From Primulina eburnea (taxonomy: Eukaryota; Streptophyta; Magnoliopsida; Lamiales; Gesneriaceae), in the NCBI RefSeq assembly GCF_022965805.1, contig NW_027330987.1:62001-126000 (forward strand): a stretch of DNA of 64,000 nucleotides. Direction: 5' to 3'. This document shows, piece by piece, positions 43,725 through 54,920 of this stretch. The notes below the pieces were generated by a model, which was not told the origin of the DNA, ran no database searches, and saw only the letters and a program-made list of their open reading frames with translations. Within the stretch, counting starts at the first letter, position 1; each line of letters starts with the position of its first letter. The translations under genes and the position numbers were made by a program.

Positions 43725-45660
43725 TGTGAGACCCCGAGACTAAAATAGCTTTGATGGTATTTTGATAAATAAGTTGAAAAATATTCAATTTATTTTGATG
43801 GCATTTTCGTAGATAAGTTTAAAAATAATGAATTAATTTTAAGGACAAAATGGTAAATAGTGACATATCTTTTTCATATGAAGCCCAAACGATTTGAGAT
43901 TTGGATATGATGTAGAAAACTCAAAGATAGAGAAGTTTTATGTTTTGAGTTTTGGAAAATTTGATTGTTTGACTGATCCGAAGGGATATACCGAAGTTAA
44001 AATGTTAAATAGTATATATTATATTATATTATTATTAATATATAATATAATATTAAAAACAATAAAAAAAATAAAAAAAAAAAGGACAAGATAAACTTAC
44101 GTGAGAATGAAATTTCATTCTTTCATTTTTCTCAGCAGAGTCGAACGAGAGGGATAGGAGAGAAATAAGATTTTCAATTTCTCTTTTCGATCGTGCGATT
44201 TATAGGTTTATCCAATCGACGAACCGATTTCAGATCTGAGATCGTTGACACGAGATCTTCGATTTGAGGTATAAATTTCATAGTTTTGGTGATGTTTGAA
44301 ATTCGTCGATTTTTGGACTAAATCCGATAAATTGTTAAATCATACTGGAATTGAAGATTATTGAATAGTGTATGATTTTAACGAAGAAGAGATGATTATA
44401 GTGATGTTATTGTGAATTATTCTTAATTTATTATAATTAGAGAATTTTAATCGTTGGATTGAGATTGAAGAATTATGTGTCGGTTATATATGCGGTAGAA
44501 TAACTGACAAGAAACTAAGTTTTGAAGTCGGAATTGAATTATGTTCTGATTTCGATTTGATATGAATTTTTGAAGTTTCAAATGATATTTGAAACTCATA
44601 TTAATTATTTTGGAGTATGTTATTGATTGGAGTGAGTATGTTATTGATGTAGATAAAGTATTATATCAGTATCTTCAGGCTACATCAATCGGAACGAAGA
44701 ATTGAGGTATGTTGCGACCGGGTAACATACGACAGGTATCTGTATTATATGATATATGATTGGATTGATTTGATTGGATTGGATTGGAATAAGTGTCTAT
44801 GTGCCTATTTGATGATTTGATGTGGCATACATGACATTGAGATTGGAGTATCGATGTACAAAATAAATGTTTTGTTAACACAAATCATTTAATGCATACA
44901 TCGATACATGACATGCATGTTGAGCTATGATCTTTGGATACCCTGATATGATTTGATTGGATTCCGGGGTTTGTGAACACAATCGCTATGCTGGTATTAT
45001 ATGACCCGTAAAGCATAGACAATTGTGGCCCCATATGATTGGATATGAGATGTGAGATTGATGGCGCTTCGTCGACGCTATCATATGTGTATTCCCATAT
45101 CGGCCGGTGTGCCAGCTCGAGCATTGATTTGATTTGATAGCGATTCGATTGATTCTGACATGTGCTCAGTGGATGGGCATTTGACCTGATACCTCCACGA
45201 CATACATGCATTGCATACCATATATCATTGTTTAGATATCTGTGGTATATATGATTGGTTGTTCCATACGGAGCTTTGCTCACCCCCAAGGGGGGCTGTT
45301 GTTGTCTTTGTGTGTGGACAATGGCAGGTACTCCAGGATATCAGGAGACCAGAGAGGGTACTTCTGGAGGGAGCCACAGCTTGGGCTGAGGTTTATATTT
45401 ATGTCTTGTTCCCAGTATATATGTATATGTATCTATATACCGGGGCATGTCCCGAGGATATGAGATGTTTGTATGTGATTGGTTTTGATTTCGTGTGGGC
45501 GTGTTTTATGATTTGAATTTAGATACTATTATTAGTATTTAAATTATAGAAGAGATATTTTGGGCTCGTCGTAAAGAAATTTTAAACCCGTTTTCCGCTG
45601 TGATTACTTAATCATAATAAAATTGTGTTATAATAACTATTAGGAGCTAAGGGCCCCACA
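43725..45660 (+). mobile_element. Solo LTR J
   Basis: 1936 bp with TGTGAGACCCCGAG and GGGCCCCACA ends, flanked by TACAT on both sides (43720-43724, 45661-45665). No internal sequence, primer site or second LTR is present, so it is a solo LTR left by LTR-LTR recombination. Its GGCCCCACA end resembles those of A, B and C, but the body is unlike them. Strand is inferred from end similarity. Confidence 0.85.
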
Positions 45661-46067
45661 TACATCCTTATGGGGTTATGATTAACCTTGATGTAATGGA
45701 CTTCAAAAACAGTCTTGTGGATATATTAAGGGTGAACATCCCACAATAAATTTTTTTTCTTTGAGTTTTGTGGTATCAGTTAAAATTGCATGTGATATGA
45801 CTTTGATAAAAACTAAAAAATTAGTCCTAGTCGAATAATCTCTTAGTAAGATAGCCGAAATAATGACTCTCTTATTTAAAACACAATTTATAGGGGTAGA
45901 CTCTTTTAACAGTCAAGACGCAGAGAAGAAAAAGAAATATACTCAATCTCTATGTAGTCTTGAATTACATGACATCTGTTTAGTGGATACATTATGTTAT
46001 TCAATAAATATATATGGAATTCACGAGTCGAAGAAAATATAATAATGTTACTTTTCTTCGCCAAAAT
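45661..46067 (+). pseudogene. Pararetrovirus-like relic, segment 2 (tentative)
   Basis: Open stretches occur on the plus strand between 45661 and 45750 and again between about 45850 and 46010, with a Lys/Glu-rich composition like segment 3. No domain recognised. TGGTATCAG at 45771-45779 is a nine-base match to a Met-tRNA primer site, which pararetroviruses also use, but it may be chance. Confidence 0.3.
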
Positions 46068-46703
46068 TGATATGATTCTTCAATCAAGAAAAGAAAACGC
46101 GCTAAAAAACGGAGTCACGCCCTCGATTCGATGAACTAAAGAATGTTGTATTGTCCCGATCTTGTGAGTTTGAGAGAAAACTAGCAATTTTTTTTAATAA
46201 ACTCAAGATAATTGTTTGATAATGATAAAATTTGCCCATATATGTTTACAAATCAAAAATATATTAAAGATCAAGTTACCTAAATAAATTGGACTCTAAT
46301 CTAGGAAAATAAAATCCTTTCTGCAAGGTAGGTGCACGGGTTCTCGCACAGGTTCATGTGGAATTCTGTTCTTGGCTAGCAGCGCGGGCGTAGGTGCACC
46401 AATTCGGATGCTAGTGCGCGCCAGGGCGTGCGGCTGCGTGACTCCTGGTGTGGGTGCGTGTATGCTACTGTCCTCTTGCTCATTTAGTACTTGAATGACG
46501 TTCCAGTGTCCTCCAACCTTGTTGCCATGTTCCCCAAACTCCTCTAATTGGGACCTCATGTTTTAGGCCCTTCTTGGTAGCTCACCATGAACCCTTGAAG
46601 TGCTTTTTTAAACTTCTTGTTTCGTCCCCTCGTTATAAGTCCTTCGGGCAACTCTAGCGGATCCCATGCCTTCTTTGGATTTTGATAAACCACGATTGCA
46701 TCA
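46068..46703 (-). mobile_element. Solo LTR K2
   Basis: 636 bp, TGATATGATTC at left and GATTGCATCA at right, flanked by AAAAT on both sides (46063-46067, 46704-46708). It shares several blocks with the K1 LTR at 1122-2041 (gccctc...tgtcccgatct, ggatcccatgcctt). Its GC-rich centre (46310-46470) is a decayed counterpart of the K1 palindrome array. No internal region remains. Confidence 0.85.
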
Positions 46704-48220
46704 AAAATGTAAAAGTCTCAGGAGAGAAATGTTAGTTTGGGAACATGTCCCTGGCAATCCGGATACTTTGGCACAAATAGCGTCTTTTCTCAAAGGAAAA
46801 TTCGTAGAATAATGTCATATGACAATATTAAAGAATAATTACAAATGATTATGGGGTATTAACAACGAACGCCTTAATGTTGTAAAGATATGATCTTTCT
46901 ACAATTATTGGAACTAATCCACAAAGACAGAAAAAGAAGAGCTTTAGATCTCATCCTTATGCTAGAAGTGAAAGTAGTTCTTAGAAAACAAGGACAATAT
47001 GATCTAGAAAAAAAGCCAGATCTTACAAATGTGGGCAAAGAAGTTGACCCTCAAAAAGTAGGATGTAATTCCAAGAATTAAGCACATCCGAAGCACAGAA
47101 AGAATAACACCCGAGCTAATGAAAGTTTTAAATATTATAATTGCTGGAAATTTGGAGCAAGAAGTCACATTTCCCCAAAAGAAGTATTTAAGTCAGGAAG
47201 AATCTGATAGAAAATAATCAAAATCCGACTTAAAAAAAGTGTTTCAATATAAAACAAATGAGAACTCGTCTGGTTTCTTTAGTCAGACAACAATATCTCA
47301 TAACATGATCCAAAAGATCATGAGAGAAAATCCTAACGTACATAAATATCAAGAATTATGTGCAAGACGAGCAGAAAATTTTTTGAATCTTGGCATAAGA
47401 AAAGAAAAAAAAACATCTAATATATAAAGTTCTGGAAGGGAAATGGAAATCAATGGAACTTAAGGAAACCAGATGGAGATGCAATTAATTATTTCTGAAG
47501 AAAATAAGGAGGAATTATAAAAACCCAAAATATAAGTAGCACGAACCATGTCCTAGATTCATATCAGAGCAATCAACATTATGATAAAAGCTAATTTTAA
47601 AGAAGAGATAGATTCGCCCATTTGTATTGCTATATTCGATATTGAATGAGTAACCTTCAAGATTTAATTCTAAGAACTATCTCAGGAAATCTCTGTGCAG
47701 GAAAAAATGTAGGAGTAATTTATCTAAGAATTTTCTACAACCTTGCAGATCGAGACTTCATCCGAGATTGACGTTTCATCAAAACTTCAAAGCAAAAAAG
47801 TTGATGAAATAGGGTAATATATCATATTATATTACCTATCAAATTTCATATGCTCTATCTAATGTACATCATTCAGAATTGTTTAATAGAAATGAGTTTA
47901 TTGAAATACCATAAATATTTGGAAAATTTCAAGCAATTTATACAAAAAGAATCGAATTTCCTTTAATACAGGAAATAAATATCCAAATCCAAAACTAACC
48001 GATTATACGAAGGAATCAAAATATTAGATTGGAATCGAGTAGACTATCTTTTCAAAGAGATAGGGTCACAAGCTACAGGTGGGGAAAATCACCTGTTCAG
48101 GAAGTTCAAACGGTAACAAAAATCTTTTCAACAATAGGAAAGCTCAAATGTCCGGAAGGATGGAAGTCGAAATAGTTTTTGATATTACAAGCCAAAGAAA
48201 TCAATTTACTTGTGATACTA
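46704..48220 (+). pseudogene. Endogenous pararetrovirus-like relic, segment 3 (coat/zinc-finger and movement-protein-like)
   Basis: Translated pieces in alternating frames resemble plant pararetrovirus (Caulimoviridae) proteins. A Lys/Arg-rich segment with degraded Cys/His zinc-finger sequences, typical of coat proteins, lies at about 46720-47200. A conserved-looking stretch follows at 47240-47430. A region resembling the viral movement protein lies at about 47580-48200. Many stops and frameshifts break all of them. It is cut at 48220 by element C and resumes at 56741. The domain order is not the usual one for the family, which points to rearrangement or more than one integrated copy. Identification is from memory of the family; no search was run. 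Confidence 0.5.
48216..48220. repeat. Left target-site duplication of element C
   Basis: TACTA here and at 56741-56745; perfect 5-bp duplication. Confidence 0.95.
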
Positions 48221-50040
48221 TGTGGGGACCCGGGCTCTAACTCTATTCTTTTGGGATTTAATTGGATCTTTGTTCGAAAATGTGGGTCAAAATTTTGCTT
48301 TTAACATTAATTTAAATGTATTAACGAAATCATCACATGTCTCAATAGAAATTAAACAACGTAATGTACATACAAGTCTGTGCGTACAAACATACACTAG
48401 TGTTCAATAACAACTACAAACATAAGTGCTACAAGTCCAGTAGGAAACACTAGGAATCCTCCACGCCCGAGATCTCCACGCTATCAACTCTCTCTTCCTC
48501 ATCGTGACCCTGATCCTGCCCCACCTGTTGCCATGCACACATACAGACACGACAACAGCCGGATAACTCCGGTGAGAACATATCCCAGTATAAAACATGG
48601 ATGCATGCAATGTCATAATCATGTACAAAAGCATAGAATATATCAAGTAACATGAATAAAATCTAAACATGTAGAAGAATACAAATCTGTATTCAACATT
48701 TAAATCTTGACTCGACTCATTTCTAATCTAGGGATCCCGGTGTGAATAAGACGGTTTGTTACCTACCCAACCACTCAAGGCAACGGTACGTCTTATTCCT
48801 AGACTTCGGTCAACTCTGTATCGAGGGTCTACACATATAGCAAATCTGCTCCTATGCGTCGATACACCGAAACGTCTAGTTTTTGGCAAGTCTGCCAATC
48901 TCTCCTATCTCAGGACTCGAATATAAATCAATAAACAAGGCATTACATAATCAAATGTAATAACAATCTAGTATGTGATTTAGGGAAACTCGTATCAAAT
49001 CTGAATCGAGTTGTGCAATCCCGTGACCACATGAATTATACCTTTCTTGTCGTACTGTCTGTCGAGATCTTGAATCAAATGTCAAACCTGTTACTTCAAA
49101 TCTGAAATGGCGATATACAAATGTTCTATATCAAACCACAACTCAAGCAAATCTTGGAATAGTCAATAATCAGTCTTGCTACAAATTGACGGCATAACGG
49201 CGTATTCTCGCAATACCGATCAACTCAAACAATAATACACAATCATAATTCATTCCCAACAACTCATAATCTCATCTACACCTCAATCCACCAGCTAAAA
49301 TCTGTAAAATCTTCACATAATACATGCTGGAATTTCGAACAAAAGCATACGATATCCGAAAATCAATCTGATAACGAATCTACGATGCTCGATATACCAA
49401 GAACACATATTTCTAACAAAATCATAATTTCCCCAATACATAGATTTCGAACCATGCTGAAAAGGAGATATACTTACATCCTTTTGAAGCTAGTGAAGCA
49501 AGGAACTCAAATCTATACTTGGACTAGAATTTGGATGGGTAAATCTTGCACAAAATGATTTCTAAGCCATGAAGAAATTGAGATATCTAAGCTTGCTCTC
49601 GGTTCATGCTTGCTGAAAGTGGAGCAGAGTGATTCAGCATCAATCCATATATATATATACATGCCATGTGTCAACATTAAAATCAAAGGTGGCAATCTCG
49701 CATGCAGACCGCGGGTGCGGTGTCTCAAGAGCGCGGGTGCGCTATGCTCACGACGAATTAATCTAACATTGCAGCACCTAGACCGCGGGTGCGGCTCTTG
49801 CATGACCGCTGGTGCGGTCTCAGCACCGCGGGTGCGGTCTTGCACGCACCGCGGGTGCGGTGTTGCTTCGCACATTTCCCTCAACTTTCTGTCACCTACA
49901 CCGCGGGTGCGGTAGTCTTAGCACCGCGGGGGCGGTGTGGCTTCAGCCATGCTTCAAAAATTCCACTCTAAATGTCATGCATTACCATAGCTTCGAGTCA
50001 ACACAACATCAATGACAACCGATAATTCTCGAGCCTTACA
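48221..50040 (-). mobile_element. 3' LTR of element C
   Basis: 1820 bp; minus strand TGTAAGGCTCGAG to GGTCCCCACA. A TATA-like tatatatatatgg (minus strand) lies at about 49646-49660, downstream of the palindrome cluster. ORFs that appear identically in both LTRs (such as that starting at 48222) are repeat by-products. Confidence 0.95.
49705..49936. repeat. Eight ACCGCGGGTGCGGT palindromes in the 3' LTR of C
   Basis: Copies at about 49709, 49731, 49783, 49805, 49825, 49848, 49901 and 49923. The copy at 49731 reads AGCGCGGGTGCGCT: both arms changed, so pairing is kept. The copy at 49805 changes one loop base. Confidence 0.9.
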
Positions 50041-50078
50041 TTTCTCCCCCTCTTAGACAGGAGTTCGTACTCGAACTC
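50041..50078 (-). promoter_or_regulatory. Polypurine tract and pre-tract hairpin of element C
   Basis: Polypurine tract (minus strand CTAAGAGGGGGAGAAA) at 50041-50056. Upstream on that strand, GAGTTCG, loop AGTA, CGAACTC forms a perfect 7-bp stem (50061-50078). Confidence 0.8.
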
Positions 50079-50142
50079 GTAAACCAGTAATCACATCAAT
50101 ATACACAAAACAGTAAAGTCAAAGCGGGAAGAAAGACTCACA

Positions 50143-51783
50143 TCATAAGAATAGCTCGGGATGCCTCTGTCTCATCTCAGACTCCGTCTCCCAAGTTGCT
50201 TCCTCGATGCCATGACGACTCCATTGAACCTTCACAAGCGGAATAGTCTTGGTTCTAAGCTGTTTCTCCTTCCGATCAAGAATCTGTATCAGTCTTTTCA
50301 CATAGCTCAGAGTATGGTCTAGCTCGGCTTCGTCAGTGTGAATGACGTGAGAATCATCCGGCATATATTTGCGCAACATCGATACATGAAAAACATCATG
50401 TATACTGGACAGTGAAGGAGGAAGAGCAAGTTTGTAAGCTCGATCGCCAATCTTCTCAAGGATCTCGTACGGACCAACGTATCTAGGAGACAACTTCCCA
50501 CGTTTGCCAAATCTGACAACGCCTCTGAAAGGTGAAATCTTCAGAAATACTCTGTCTCCCTGTTCAAATACTAACGGTCTGCATCTGATATTGGCGTACT
50601 TCGCTTGCCTATCTTGTGCCGTCTTCATTCGCTTCTGAATGATCTTCACTTTCTCGGTCATCTCACGAATCATATCAGGCCCTAACTCTGGTACCTCAGA
50701 TATATCATCCCAGTACAACGGAGATCTGCACTTCTTTCCGTATAAAGCTTCGAACGGTGCCATCTCTATGCTCGTCTGATAGCTGTTGTTGTATGAAAAC
50801 TCACACAACGGCAATGAATCTTGCCAACTAGTACCAAAGTCTAGTACTACAGCTCTCAGTATGTCCTCTAAAGTCTGGATAGTCCGCTCTGACTGTCCGT
50901 CTGTCTGGGAATGATAAGCAGTGCTCAGGTGTAAAGTCGTACCCAAAGCCTGCTGCAAACTGTGCCAAAAGTGAGAAGTGAATCGTGGATCACGATCTAA
51001 TACGATCGACTTCGGCACACCGTGAAATCTGACGACCTCTCTGACATACAACTCTGCCATCTGATCGTGTCGATAGGTCATTCTGTACGGAATAAAGCAA
51101 GCTGATTTGGTCAGTCTATCAATGATGACCCAAATCGAATCACAGCCCCGGGATGATCGAGGTAACTTCGTCACGAAATCCATGGAAATGTGGTCCCATT
51201 TCCATTCAGGAACAGACAAACTCTGAAGTAAACCTCCGGGCTTCTTCCTCTCTGCCTTCACCTGTTGGCAATTCAGACATCTAGACACAAATTCTGCAAT
51301 ATCCGTCTTCATCTGCTTCCACCAGAATTGCGTCTTCAAGTCATTGTACATCTTCCTGCCTCCAGGATGAATGCTGAACCGACTACAGTGTGCCTCTGAC
51401 ATGATCTGTCGTCTCAAATCTGAAATCTCTGGCACTACTAAGCGGTTATTCACATACAGAACAGAATCTCTAACCTGATACTCTGATATATGACCAGCTC
51501 TGACCATATCAATCGATCTCTGCACGCTCGGATCAGTTCTCTGTGCTTCTTTGATCCTCGAAATCAGATCTGGCTCAATCTGAATCGCAGCAAGTCGCAA
51601 TGGTCTACTCTCTGTATCAAATGTCAATCCAGACAAGCAACAATCTTCTACTAAACTCGATACACCTATAGTCGACAAGGACAAAGAACATACCTTTCGA
51701 CTTAAGGCGTCTGCCGCTGCATTCGACTTTCCTGGATGGTATTTGATCTCGCAATCAAAATCTTTCAGCAGATCAAGCCATCG
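50143..51783 (-). pseudogene. Integrase with chromodomain-like tail, element C
   Basis: Minus-strand frame open for about 545 codons, from just after a TGA at 51784-51786 to the natural stop at 50143. Zinc-binding HHCC ([15 protein letters not shown]... CLNCQQVK), catalytic core ([39 protein letters not shown]), GKKCRSPLYWDD, LSPRYVGPYEILEKIGDRAY, and a C-terminal PLVKVQWSRHGIEEATWE segment like the chromodomain of chromoviruses, which targets insertion by binding histone marks. No defect is visible within this domain; it is lost only because the polyprotein frame is stopped upstream. Confidence 0.9.
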
Positions 51784-52800
51784 TCACTGCCTCATATTCA
51801 ACTCTGACTGAGAAAAGAGATACTTCAGGCTCTTATGATCGGAATAGATCTCAAATTTCTCGCCATACAGATAATGACGCCAGATTTTGAGTGCAAAAAC
51901 AATCGCCGCCAATTCGAGATCATGAATCGGATAACGAGTCTCGTGCGGCTTCAGCTGTCTAGAGGCGTATGCTATCACGTGCCCTCGCTGCATAAGAACA
52001 CATCCTAACCCTCTGTGAGATGCGTCACAGTATACAACAAACTCACCTGTACCTGCAGGAATCGTCAAGACATGCGCACTAGTCAGCCTCTTCTTCAGCT
52101 CTACAAAACTGGCTTCACAATCTTCGGACCACACAAATGGCATATTCTTCTGTGTCAACTGGGTGATAGGCTTCGCTATACTGGAGATATCTCGGATAAA
52201 ACGACGATAATACCCGGCTAGACCCATGAAACTGCGTATCTCAGGCATAGAAGTCGGTCTCGGCCAACTGATCACAGCCTCAACTTTACTCGGATCTACC
52301 GCAATACCATCTCCCGATATAATGTGCCCCAAGAAGACAACCTGTCTCAGCCAGAATTCACACTTGGACAGTTTGGCATACAACTGCTCTTTTCTCAAAG
52401 TCTTCAATACAATCCTCAGGTGATCTGCATGCTCAGTCAAACTCTTCGAATACACCAAAATATCGTCAATGAACACAATAACAAACTCATCTAAATAGCT
52501 CTGAAAAATACGGTTCATCAAACTCATGAAAACCGCTGGTGCATTCGTCAAACCGAAAGGCATAACAACAAACTCGTAATGTCCATACCTGGTTCGGAAT
52601 GCAGTCTTCGGAATATCAACGTCTCTAACTCTGAGCTGATGATACCCTGATCTCAAATCAATCTTCGAGTATACCGAAGATCCCTGTAACTGATCAAACA
52701 GATCGTCGATGCGAGGCAAAGGATACTTGTTCTTCACTGTTGCCTTGTTCAACTGCCTATAACCAATACACAGTCACATCGAACCATCTTTCTTTCTGAC
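51784..52800 (-). pseudogene. Reverse transcriptase-RNase H of element C
   Basis: Motifs: [36 protein letters not shown], catalytic [24 protein letters not shown], then RNase H with [30 protein letters not shown] and [11 protein letters not shown]. The frame starts after a TGA at 52774-52776 (an Arg codon in A), just upstream of QLNK, and ends at a TGA at 51784-51786 replacing an Arg codon (CGA in A). Near the first stop the conserved CIDYRQLNK reads CIGYRQLNK. Confidence 0.9.
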
Positions 52801-53632
52801 AAAAAGCACCGGAGCACCCCCAAGGAGATACACTAGGTCTGATATATCCCTTGGACAGAAGATCCTCCAACTGTGCTTTCAACTCTTTCAGCTCTATCGG
52901 TGCCATCCTATACGGAGCTCTCGAAATAGGAACAGAACCGGGCATAAGATCTATGCTGAAATCAACCTCTCGAACTGGAGGCAACCCCGGAATCTCATCA
53001 GGAAAAACATCTGCAAACTCGCAAACCACTGGCAAATCTGCCAATGCTGGGCTCGACTTCAGTAAATCTACTGAATATACAAGAAAGCCCTCTGCTCCTC
53101 TCTGAAGCAGTCTACTCATAGTCAGAGCAGATACTAAGGGAATCCGAGATCTGGAACCCTTTCCGTAAAATTTCCACTCATCTGTCATCTCGGGTCTGAA
53201 TCTGACAATCTTGTGGAAACAATCTACAGTGGCCCTGTACTTGGTTAACATGTCTATACCAACTATACAGTCAAAATCAACTAAACCAAGTACTACACAA
53301 TCAAGATCAATCTCATGCCCCTCAAACTGAAGCATACAGTGTCTAACAGTAGTCACAGATATTAAACCACTTCCCAACGGAGAAGCTATAGACACTACCG
53401 TAGACATCGACTCAACAGGCAATGAATGTCTCAATGCAAAATGTTCAGAGATGAATGTATGAGATGCACCTGTGTCTATCAACACATATGCAGGATAACC
53501 GCAAAGAAAACAGTTACCTGCAATGACGTCATCTGGCGCCTCCTGCGCCTGCTCCTCTGTAAGGGCAAAAACACGTGCCTGCTGTCTGGGAGGCTGACTC
53601 ACCGTCTGACTACCTCCTGGTCTCTGCTGGGT
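52801..53632 (-). pseudogene. Protease and RT N-terminus of element C
   Basis: Aspartic protease with VLIDTGASHTF and LDCVVLGLVDFDCIVGIDML, then a linker and RT start [48 protein letters not shown]. At 52817-52821 a run of five G (minus strand) replaces four in element A, a one-base slippage insertion that shifts the frame. The segment is entered from gag through an in-frame TAG at 53633-53635. Confidence 0.9.
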
Positions 53633-54664
53633 CTATGTAGAGGGTGGCTGGAAGGAGTGTACAGAAGATGCCTGTCTCTCCATCTGTGGCGCTGGTGCTG
53701 ATGATCCGGTGCTCTGGAATCGTTGTGCACCTCTCTGGGGACAAACTCTGGCGAAATGTCCCTGTTGCCTACAGATGTTGTAGCGTCCCAGAACTCCTTG
53801 ACACTGCTCCGTCGCATGTCGCCCTCCGCACGAACCACAGTATGCGCCACTATACTCTGACCCCTGACCTCTCTGTCGAGATCCACTCGAACTCGATGAA
53901 CTACTCCCAGATTTCTTAAACTGTTTGCCTTTAGCCTTCAGAAACTCCTTCTTGCCACTACCACTAGCTCCGCTGTCAAAACGAGGAGGAGGTGGTGGAA
54001 ACTGTACGGTAGTAGGCTGTGGCGGTCTCTGCCCCTGAACACCGTAGGAAGCCCCTCGCTGCCTGATCAAGCCAGCCTCGGCTCCCTTCGCTCGGTTCAG
54101 TGCCTCTGAAAAAGTACTAGGCCGGCCCGTGTTCACCAAAGTAAAGACATCGGGATTCAGCCCGTTGATGAACTGATCGGCCACTGCCTCATCGTTCCCT
54201 GCCACATGCGGTGCAAATCGTAGCAATGCAGAAAATTTAGCAACATACTCCTCAATGTTCCACTCTCCCTGCTTCAAATTCGCAAATTCAGCTCCTTTGT
54301 CTTTTCGGTAGGAGACGGGGAAGAAGCGCTGATAGAACTCATCCTTGAAGACTTTCCATGTGATGTCAATGCCTCGGTGCTCCAAGGCTCTCTTCGTCGT
54401 CAACCACCAGCTCTTTGCAACCTCCTGCAACTGATGCCCTATCAGTTTCACACGTCGCTCATCAGTATAGGCCAAAGACTCAAGCAACATCTCGATATCA
54501 TCAAGCCAGCTCTCGTACTCTACTGCACTCTCTGTGCCCTTCAGGGTAGGCGGATGGAAGGACTGAAATCTCTTCAATAAGGTCTCCATCGGCGTAGCGG
54601 TGACATCCATCTGTGCACCTGATGTGCTACCCTGCTCTGGCTGTGGCATTCGTCTAGGCGGCAT
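53633..54664 (-). pseudogene. gag of element C
   Basis: ATG at 54664 (MPPRRMPQPEQGSTSGAQ). The gag domain runs WLDDIEMLLESLAYTDERRV...KSWW...ITWKVFKDEFYQRFFPVSYR...FINGLNPDVFTLVN, followed by a Pro-rich and Ser/Lys-rich linker and a zinc region. The terminal knuckle reads YNICRQQGHFARVC: the first Cys of CX2CX4HX4C is Tyr (TGC to TAC), whereas A keeps CNIC. A TAG at 53633-53635 ends the frame within the segment between knuckle and protease. Apart from these two changes gag is intact, about 344 codons. An in-frame upstream extension to 54826 is probably leader. Confidence 0.9.
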
Positions 54665-54920
54665 AAATCTGATTATCAAACTGATTAGTACACAACGAAA
54701 ATCATCTGTCTCAGCCCTCCTCCGATCATAGACTCTGATCGAGAATCGGTTCTGATTCAGGCTTGAAATGCTGTAAATCAATTCAGATAATACCACACAA
54801 CATATAATAGGGAAAGCAATAATCATGCTAGCATCTCAAAAGCAAGGAAGATGACTCGATCTACCCCGCTCATTCTATTCTATCTCAGTCTACAGAACCT
54901 ACTGCTCTGATACCACCTGT
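54665..54920 (-). other. Leader and primer binding site of element C
   Basis: The primer site at 54904-54915 reads TGGTATCAGAGC on the minus strand, a perfect tRNA-iMet match, five bases inside the LTR. Confidence 0.9.

Noticed and set aside
45211..45516. 101-codon ORF inside solo LTR J
   Set aside because: No domain, not supported by any second copy, inside an LTR body.
45771..45779. TGGTATCAG as a primer binding site of another element
   Set aside because: Only nine bases match, no LTR end precedes it, and TSD-flanked J ends 110 bp before.
48222..48410. 62-codon ORF at the LTR end of C, repeated at 54922-55110
   Set aside because: Identical in both LTRs because they are copies; composition random, no start context, wrong strand for the element.
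49513..50015. ORFs with RGCG-type repeats, duplicated at 56213-56715
   Set aside because: They are translations of the LTR palindrome array and occur in both LTR copies only because the LTRs are copies.
53426..53919. Plus-strand ORFs across gag-protease of element C
   Set aside because: Shadows of the minus-strand gag-pol frame with its long open reading.
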